Positions 57,073 to 64,000 of a DNA stretch of 64,000 nt are shown in pieces. The first letter of the stretch is position 1. Each line of letters opens with the position of its first letter. Position numbers and translations under genes: made by a program. This DNA is from Melieria omissa (Eukaryota > Arthropoda > Insecta > Diptera > Ulidiidae): NCBI GenBank assembly GCA_963971225.1, contig OZ020267.1:4402001-4466000 (forward strand). The letters run 5' to 3'. Under the pieces are notes generated by a model. The model saw only the letters and a program-made list of their open reading frames with translations, ran no database searches and was not told the DNA's origin.

Positions 57073-57953
57073 TAAGGGGGTGGGCTGGGTTGTGAAGAGG
57101 GGTTTTGTTTTTTGGAAAAATCGAAGATACCATTGGAAAGGTGAATATATAACGCAACTTGTTTATGAAGACAGATTACCGTTTTGATTGAAATTTAACT
57201 CTCTACGTCCACTTTTCTAAGGATTTGATTTTCCGCTTTTCCAAAAAAGTGGCTGGGTTGTGAACCATCTGGAAAATCCCTATTAAAGTCCGAAAATACG
57301 AAGAAAACACCCATAATTTTTAAGTAAGTTGAGGATCTATTTAATCAGGAGGCCTCAAGAGGTGAAAAAAGTTATAATGACGCCAATTAGGCCAAAAAAT
57401 CGCAATGAATGAAAGTGCTCAATTTTTTGAATTTTCATCCTAATCGGTGTCGCAATGTTTGCTTGTGAAATACGAATGCGTTCTCGCATTGGCCCACTTC
57501 AAGTGAAATTACATAAAATTACTTTATTTTAATATATCCGTCCATATTTGACAGTGTTAGAACAAATGTAGTACGAAAAACAGGTGGTTCATAACCCAAC
57601 CTCAGTGGTTCGCAGCCCAACCACGATGCCATTTTGGAAACTTTAAAATAAACGACACTTCTAATCATAATTCGACATAAACAAATATTGCATCGTAAAA
57701 TAAAATCAAAACACTAAATAAACATGTATTACACAGACCTTTTTGCAAAAAAAGCCAACAAGTTTTCGCAGTCGATTTTCAAACACGATGTCTTTCAAAC
57801 TCGATTGCTGCCACAAGCAATACGTGTTTGTACTTTGGTGTAACCACAAAAGCAGAGTCATATCATAAGACAAACTTGACAGTTGAAAGATTGGCGATAT
57901 GTCAATTAGGGAAAGAAAAAACGGTAATGGTCCACAACCCAGCCCTCTCCCTT
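57073..57953. mobile_element. Element with reiterated GGCTGGGTTGTGAA motif (881 bp)
   Basis: Outer inverted repeats are TAAGGGGGTGGGCTGGGTTG and, inverted at the right end, TAAGGGAGAGGGCTGGGTTG (18 of 20). The core GGCTGGGTTGTGAA recurs at 57251-57264 on the plus strand. On the minus strand close versions occur at 57588-57602, 57609-57622 and 57932-57944. Paired subterminal motifs like these are usual binding sites for a DNA-transposon transposase. No transposase is encoded and no clear target duplication is visible; superfamily unassigned. Confidence 0.65.
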
Positions 57954-59891
57954 ATATTTTACCACCAGTGTTTTATTTCAGAAAGGAACCGATTAACATG
58001 AGCTTCAAATTATGAATGAATGATAGATCACAGAAGGAAAGTTACAAAAGTAAAAAAAACCGGAGTTTCTCTACTGTTGCTTATATTTTCGGAGTCGCTG
58101 ATCATGAATATGTAATTATTTTTTTCGGGCCACCTCTAGTTTGGGTTTTACAGGGTATTGAAGTTACAAGCTACACCGTTATTAAAAAAATTAATTTATA
58201 TGGTCGAACTCATCCAAGTCTAACAATATTGGTATCAAAAGAAAGGAAGTTATGTCTCCTACTCAAATCAAATAATTTGTTTTAATTATCCTGGCGGAAG
58301 AATAGAAAAATGTTCTTTAAAAATGTATTCTTTATTATCCTGGAGGTTTTTCTACAAACAAATTAGAAAAAAATATATTATAAAACCCTTACCAAGCACC
58401 AACACATTGTGTAATTTAATCTTAATGAGTCGGCAATACTTTCCAAGTAGGAAGGATTAGCAGCCCGTTTGATTGGACCAAAACCTGCCTTCCGAATGCT
58501 GTCGAAACTCTTTCAAGAGCACAATAGTTCATCAATTGTAGCTGGGAGACACATATCGAATGCAATTATCAGAATTGTGACACTCAATAATAATGTTTAT
58601 TGGATGCAATTCAATTCAAGAACGCATGAAAGAATAACTTTCTAAAACCTGAGGAACCATCTGTCAAGGACTTTTTTTTTTATAAATTTTGCATAAAAGA
58701 TTAAACTTTTTCCACACATTCTGGAACATTCCTTATAGCTCAAACCTGTTCAAAACAACCATATTTTCTTGATAGAATTTATTAAAGCACGAACAATTGA
58801 ACTCTCGGTGCATTGGTTGTGTACTCAGACTGAATGCAAATCGATTGAATTCAACTTTATTGCTTCATTTAAATCATTTGAATTGCTGTTACCACGTTTA
58901 TGGCTATTTAAATTTCATTAAAGTTGCCTGCTTGGCAGCCAATTTTGTTTGTTACCACCAATGTTCATGGCACTTGCAATCGGGAATAGACCAGACAGAG
59001 TTCACATTACCGCAAAGCAAACACCAACACAACCGATTCCGCCGTATGCTAAGACGGTGAAATATTAAGCAGCCCGCGCACATCGTGACTGCCATTAAAA
59101 TTATTTATTCCTTTTAATTATCAACGCAGCGTGAGTCCGCTCCCCGCTTGCGGCCAGCTCAGGGCCCGGCTGCGAGCGCAAGCGCGGATCGCTTCGCTGG
59201 CCAACTGACTGGTGCTGGTGTGTTGGTACTTCTCGTTAAGAAATTAATAAAATCACAAGCAGCGCGCTGGTGCCTGCGGCGTTGTCTCCTCCCCTCGCGC
59301 GTCCCAATGCAATTACATTATTTATGCTCATGTTAAGTTCCCTTAAGGCCCTTCCTATCCCTTTTCTGGACTGGTGTGTGTGTGTGACCCAACTCATTTT
59401 TTGTAATTTTTTTAGTAGAATTTTTGTTTTAAGCCGCCCGTCGCCATCTTAGTTGCTCATCTGCGCCGGCGACCAGCCGCATGCGATCCGTCCGCATGTA
59501 ATCGTCATTCTGCCGTGTCGGTCTCCCCCTCGCGCCAGCAGCTGTTGCCTGTCCGATGACTTACTTTGTTTCGCTGCTTTGTCGTTTTGTTCTGTTTGAA
59601 TTATTTCTTTATTTTTCTCATACGCGCCGTGTAATAAATTTGATAAATTTTTTAATTTTACCTGTTTTCGGCCATTCCTGCGTGCATTCATGCATTCGCC
59701 TTCGTTTTTTTCTGAATTCTGGCGAAGTGAGTTGTCATTGGACGCAATTAAACAGAAATATTGAAGAAGACAAAACGCGCCTCCACTGCAAGATATGAGT
59801 TTTCATTTTCAAACAAATGCATTGCTCGTAAATAAATGGCCGTGGCTTGTAGCTAAGTTTTTTTTTAATTCCGACTAAATTTGAACGTTAT
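57954..59891. other. Unique-looking non-coding block
   Basis: AT-rich to 58790, then mixed with a GC-richer island at 59130-59560. Open frames are under 100 codons and unrecognisable. Confidence 0.5.
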
Positions 59892-59895
59892 TTAA

Positions 59896-60629
59896 GGGGG
59901 TGTTCCCGGGTAGAAGTTTGAAAAAATCGATGTTTTTTTTTTTGGCGTTTTATTGTACCTTATACTATATACTATCACCCCCCAAAGTCGTTTTTCAATC
60001 CGCAAACTCAGTACCCACTTTTTTGCATGTTAATTGAAGTAATCTCAGTAATCTCAAAAGTCATGTCGAAACTTTAAACGCGTTTTTCTCGAAACCACAT
60101 TTTTTGTACTGGCCGATAACTTTTCTCAGCAACTATGAGAGGTATCGACTTGAAATTTTGGGAAAATGTTCTAGATAGTTTTCATTGGATGCTAAACCAA
60201 AGTTTTCATCAAAAAATTATTGTTAAATATATTTTCAAGCACTCTAAAGGTAAAAAAAAGGTGGCAAAACTGGACAATTTTTTTTCATATGGCCGCCATT
60301 TTGTTTCTAATCAACATTTTGACTGAAACTGTGGTTTAGCATCCGCGGAATTTATTGCAGATTAATAATTGCATACCCATATCTGTTTCAGATTACTGGT
60401 TCCCGAAATTTCTTATCGGCCAGCAGTGAAAATCAGCGTGACAAGGTCACATTGACCACTGAAAATTTGTACTTAGAAAATAAAATTTTTTGACACAAAT
60501 ATGAGTTTCTGTTCTCCAAATAATAAGGAACAACAAGCAAAAAACCAGAATATTGCATTTTGCCTTGTAGCTCCAAAATAATTTTTTGAAAAACAGCCTA
60601 AAATCGGCATTCTAGACGGGAACACTCCC
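59896..60629. mobile_element. TTAA-bounded element 3 (734 bp)
   Basis: TTAA flanks both ends (59892-59895, 60630-60633). Imperfect inverted termini are GGGGGTGTTCCCGGGTAGAA and GGGAGTGTTCCCGTCTAGAA. The interior shares CGCGTTTTTCTCGAAACCA and the CCGCCATTTTGTTTCTAATC block (60293-60312) with element 1. It has no transposase. Length and target place it with the elements at 10333 and 11222. Confidence 0.8.
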
Positions 60630-60954
60630 TTAACCGCTGAAAGGCTGATTTTCAGAAGTTCTTGAATTTCTCGATCTTAGATTTCTCAATGTAAAATTAT
60701 CGAGTATCAAATATTTATAGCGCAAAACTTTTAAATTTCCGTGAAAGCTATTACCCCAACCAGTGGCACACACAGAGAGGGAGAGTTTTTGGGGTTTTAA
60801 TATCTCCCCCAGAAATATCTTTAAGTTAGTACAGAAATTCACATATACAAGCCCTAACCACTATTAATGCGTACCCTACGCTTTTTCTCATATTAATTTT
60901 TAAGTTTCTCCTATTAATTCTTCAAAAACGGTTCCAAAACAATAATATTGAAGT

Positions 60955-61187
60955 TTTAGTTTTAGTCTGGCCTTCATCTAACCCAAATCTAAGTCCAATG
61001 GAGCCCTAATGAAAAGAAGTTTAAGGAATGAGCCCCCACGAAGCCTCTTGGAACTAGAAAACAAAATTCAAAAGGATTGGGACTCTATTACACCGGAAGA
61101 GTGTCAGAAACTTATTTCTTCAAAGTCGATGCCAGGCTGTAATCACAGCAAAAAGAAATGTAACCCGACATTAATTTTTCTTTAATT
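60955..61187 (+). pseudogene. Tc1-like transposase C-terminal fragment
   Basis: VWPSSNPNLSPMEP corresponds to the W-P-S-x-S-P-D-L-N-P-I-E block that carries the last catalytic Glu of Tc1 transposases. The Glu is kept but the Asp before it is Asn. After a frameshift the next piece reads KRSLRNEPPRSLLELENK and IQKDWDSITPEECQKL, the usual end of the protein, closing at TAA 61185-61187. The rest of the gene is missing. It is unrelated in detail to the Tc1 at 62190. Confidence 0.75.
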
Positions 61188-61344
61188 TGCGGTCGTATGA
61201 ATTATTTGTGCCCACTTTTAGTTACTTTTTGAAGTTGTTCTGTTCAAAAATTAATAATAGAAACATTATATAATAAAAAAAATTAAAAAATTTTTTTTCT
61301 AATAGTAGATTTTTCAACCTTTCAAAAGAGTATAAATACTGCAC

Positions 61345-61705
61345 GGAGCAAATATTAAGCTTAACATCAATAGAATTTAAAGAAAAATTACAAAGTTATG
61401 ATGCACTGAGTGAAAACACCAACTTTACATTTATTACACCGTGCAAAAAAAATTGTGTTTGCCCCGACCCATCCAAATTTTGGTATAGATGTGAAACTAG
61501 AGGTAATTTATAGTATCCCGGCATAGTCAATTTTTCATTATGTGGGGCAAAGTCCTTTTTAAAGGACTTTAAAATTTCAAGGACATACACATTTAAAATA
61601 TTTTTTTAAATACTTGCGGTTGTACATTGATGAAGATATGGGTATCAAATGAAAGACAACAATTGTCTCATTTTTACTGCATTTTCTATTTTGAACTTTC
61701 AGGAC
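61345..61705 (+). repeat. Interspersed repeat, family D copy 2
   Basis: Counterpart of 18516-18880, same orientation, sharing AGTGAAAACACCAACTTT, GTGAAACTAGAGGT and AAGTCCTTTTTAAAGGACTT (a palindrome-like core). Lies inside the composite at 60761-61852. Confidence 0.75.
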
Positions 61706-61852
61706 CAAAATATGTCAGGTAGGGAAAACATACATGTTTTGGATCTCAGTCTGTAGATTCATGCGTTTAAATTTTATTCAAATTATTTATTTCAAAGTTC
61801 TCAACAAAGTTACACAAACCCTCCCCGACACAAAATCATGCGTGCGCCACTG

Positions 61853-62187
61853 AACCCATGCCATAAAATAGCTGGCTTTCAGAATTTGTTAACTGGTTTG
61901 AATATGGTAAAAGAAACAGATATACTTCTTACAATTCTAAGATAAAATTTGGAGAATTTTCGTGCGTCAAAACTTTACAAAGCAAAACTTCAAAATTTCT
62001 TCTTCTTTCATTTGTAATACTTAATGTACTTCGTAATATGATGGTTTTGGAAGTTTATCAACAACATTTACAAACCATAATTTATTACTTACAAAAAAAG
62101 GTTTTAGTTAGTGTTCCGCTGCAGACAATTTTTCGACATGAGTTGGTTTTAACCAGTAAGAATTCGATTCTGTTGTTTGTATCTACA
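61853..62187. other. AT-rich spacer
   Basis: No gene or repeat boundary seen between the composite element and the Tc1 element. Confidence 0.5.
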
Positions 62188-62189
62188 TA

Positions 62190-63462
62190 TAGTCTGTCCA
62201 GTAGAAGCGTAATCGACCAAATTATCACTTAGAGTACCGTTATAAAAAAAATTTGAATGCACCTAAGTAGCCTCATTTCATCATTTTTGTAATACGCACT
62301 GCAAAAATTGTCAGTTTCGTGAGATAATTACAAAGTGCACGGTGTTTTAACAAGATGAGCTCCGCGTGAGAGAAGCGACTTGAAGCCGTATTCCTTTGTC
62401 TACACCCTAGAGAGCCATAAATGTCACGTTTAGCTGCAGCAAAATATATGAAGAAGTCGAAGTCGTTCGTAACGAAGTGGACGAATCGGTATATGGAAGC
62501 AAAAAATGTCGACGATTTCGCTGGGCGGGGCCTTGAAAAAAAGACCTCCCCAAAACCGGACAAGAAGATCATTGATTTGTTTGCGACGAAACCGGGTTTA
62601 TCGTTGCGTAAAACTAAAGCAGTTTTAAAGAAAAGTGATGTTCAGATATCAAAAGAGATGGATCGAGGACGTTTAAGAACTAACGACGTTAAATACCGGA
62701 GCTCTTTGAAAAAACTGTTGCTCTCATTATCACACGTTCAAAAACGGCTTGCCTGGGCTAATGCCAATTAAGATCGGATTTGAAATAATGTAATATTCAC
62801 GGATGAAACCTGTTTTTGGGCAAATAGTAGCATAAATCGATCTTGGTGTACCGCTAACAACCGATTGCTCCAACGAACTGTTAAAGACCCAGTAAAGGTC
62901 CATGTTTGGGGCTGCTTCTCAGAAAAAGGATTTGGGCGACTTTTCGTTATTACCATCAACTTGAACGCGGTTTTGATGAACAAAATTTATGAAAAAGCTT
63001 TATTACCATCAGCTGCGAAGATGTTCGGGAGAAGAGGACTCTCTTGGATTATACAAGAAGACAACGACAACAAACATCGCAGCCGAATGTGTGCTCAGTG
63101 GAAACAGCAAAATGGGGTAGAAGTGTTAGATTGGCCCTCACAGTCGCCTGATGCCAACCCGATAGAAAATGTGTGGGCAATTGTAAAGAAGAAACTCAGA
63201 GGAAATAGTATATTGACAGCAAAACCGTTATCGAGGCTAATTCGCCTGATTTGAAGTCGATTGCCTCGGCAACTTGCTCAGATATTAGCGCAAAGTATGG
63301 GTCGGAAGTTTGAGGCCATAATAGCGAATGGTGGCGACTATACCTGTTATTCAAAATATTGCGTACAATAAATATTATAAACGCACAAAATGCAGTTTGT
63401 TTGAAACGAATCGGACAAATAGTTTCCAAGTTACGACGATCACGCTTCTACTGGACAGACTG
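62190..63462 (+). mobile_element. Full-length Tc1-like element (1273 bp), inactive
   Basis: TA flanks both ends (62188-62189, 63463-63464). Inverted termini share AGTCTGTCCAGTAGAAGCG and then ATCG after one mismatch; the tip is TAGTC on the left (a C-to-T change) and CAGTC on the right. A single transposase frame fills the interior. Structure and length are those of a complete Tc1-type element killed by point mutations. Confidence 0.9.
62355..63371 (+). pseudogene. Tc1-like transposase pseudogene (DD34E)
   Basis: One uninterrupted register of 338 codons, a normal length for Tc1 transposases, starting MSSA at 62355 and ending at TAA 63369-63371. It has five in-frame stops (62367, 62418, 62769, 62781, 63252) and no frameshift. 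The N-terminal helix-turn-helix region includes RLAAAKYMKKSKSFVTKWTN. Catalytic Asp 1 lies in TDETCFW (62802-62804) and Asp 2 in EDNDNKH (63060-63062). The Glu lies in PIENVW (63165-63167), 34 residues after Asp 2. All three acids survive. At least some stops look like CGA-to-TGA changes. The enzyme would bind the element ends and move it to TA sites; this copy cannot make it. Confidence 0.9.
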
Positions 63463-63591
63463 TACATATATCTATAATTTCCATAGATCATACGCTAAGA
63501 AAACAACCATACAGATTAAAAAGAGCAGAAGTTGTGGTCGACTGAAAAATACCTGGACGAGGTCGTTCTACGTTGTCAACGGCACAAAAAA

Positions 63592-63915
63592 TTAATAAAG
63601 TTAGAAGGACGAAATTCAAGGCTGTAGTAGTGTACATATTAGTCTTTAAGATATATTTTTTTTAACAAAACTATTTGAAATTTCCATAGATATTCAAGGA
63701 TAAAGTTATAAAGGACATTTTCAATACCTCATCCTCCTTTTGCACCAAAACATTCAATTTTCTAATATTTTAAGGAGTTTTCTCTTTCATTTGATACCCA
63801 TATTGTTATTCTACAATGCGCTAAATTTTTACAATAATTTCTTGAAATAAATATGTTCTTGAAATTTAAAGGTTCTTTTTTTTAAAATCCTGACGTCAGA
63901 GAGTAAAACTAAAAA
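63592..63915 (-). repeat. Interspersed AT-rich repeat, family A copy 3
   Basis: Matches 5985-6310 and 35975-36290, with AAGTTAGAAGGACG, TTTTGCACCAAAACATTC, CTTTCATTTGATACCCATAT and ATCCTGACGTCAGAGAGTAA. Lies about 130 bp beyond the Tc1 element. The right part runs toward the window edge. Confidence 0.75.
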
Positions 63916-64000
63916 CCAAGTTTTATTACATTTGTCCTCTAGTTTACCGAGTATGTAGATTTTTTTGTGTGTTTTGAAATTTTTTGATTTTTGTCGCACA

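Larger units (their letters stand above)
60761..61852. mobile_element. Composite element bounded by CAGTGGC...GCCACTG (1092 bp)
   Basis: Ends CAGTGGCACACACAG and, inverted, CAGTGGCGCACGCATG resemble the 53028-53348 element. Flanking 8-mers (ACCCCAAC, AACCCATG) match at 5 of 8, so the boundary is plausible but unproved. Inside are a Tc1-type transposase tail (60955-61187) and a family D repeat (61345-61705), which suggests repeated nested insertion. Confidence 0.45.

Noticed and set aside
1..64000. tRNA, rRNA, microRNA and CRISPR features
   Set aside because: I looked for B-box-like GGTTCGAATC motifs, rRNA-like blocks, familiar microRNA words and regularly spaced direct repeats and found none convincing. 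A covariance-model scan would be needed to exclude divergent RNAs.

Overview
The window looks like gene-poor nuclear DNA from a higher fly (Diptera). The base composition, the many short GTT/CAA, CA and poly-A/T tracts, and the set of decayed DNA transposons and non-LTR retrotransposon ends all fit a cyclorrhaphan fly. A fragment at 36470-36735 and a GGTTA-headed repeat at about 49999 resemble dispersed repeats I associate with tephritid fruit flies; that narrower assignment is from memory and is inference. I found no convincing host protein-coding gene, tRNA or rRNA gene. The window is best read as intergenic or long-intron DNA.

Layout. Blocks of apparently unique, moderately GC-containing non-coding DNA (roughly 2.2-5.4, 12-15.8, 19-20.6, 23-25, 26.4-29.7, 31-32, 34-35, 37-40.3, 43.8-44.7, 45.4-49.9, 50.2-51.2, 53.4-55.8 and 58.8-59.9 kb) alternate with AT-rich blocks packed with transposon remnants. 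The densest block is 9.1-11.95 kb: a hAT-like MITE, a piggyBac transposase remnant, a hairpin-bearing repeat, and two TTAA-bounded non-autonomous elements in a row. A third TTAA element of the same size class lies at 59.9-60.6 kb, and a shorter one with a different terminus at 1.77-2.18 kb.

Identifiable elements. There is a complete but dead mariner (21219-22447) inserted in a tandem array, a complete but dead Tc1-like element (62190-63462), and an internally deleted mariner-superfamily derivative (41312-41878). There are two copies of a pogo/Tc1-type MITE (6330-6559, 43261-43509) and three copies of a hAT-like CAGTGGCGG MITE, one nested in another element. Further elements include a composite at 60761-61852, an 881-bp element with a reiterated GGCTGGGTTGTGAA motif (57073-57953), and several pairs of diverged interspersed repeats. 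Non-LTR retrotransposon 3' ends occur near 15.9, 51.4 and 55.9 kb.

Satellite-like tracts. There is a perfect 123-copy CTAGT array (44741-45355) and a roughly 580-bp TTTTA array (40731-41309).

Nothing here forms a working pathway. The transposases are broken, so any mobility of the MITEs would depend on enzymes encoded elsewhere.
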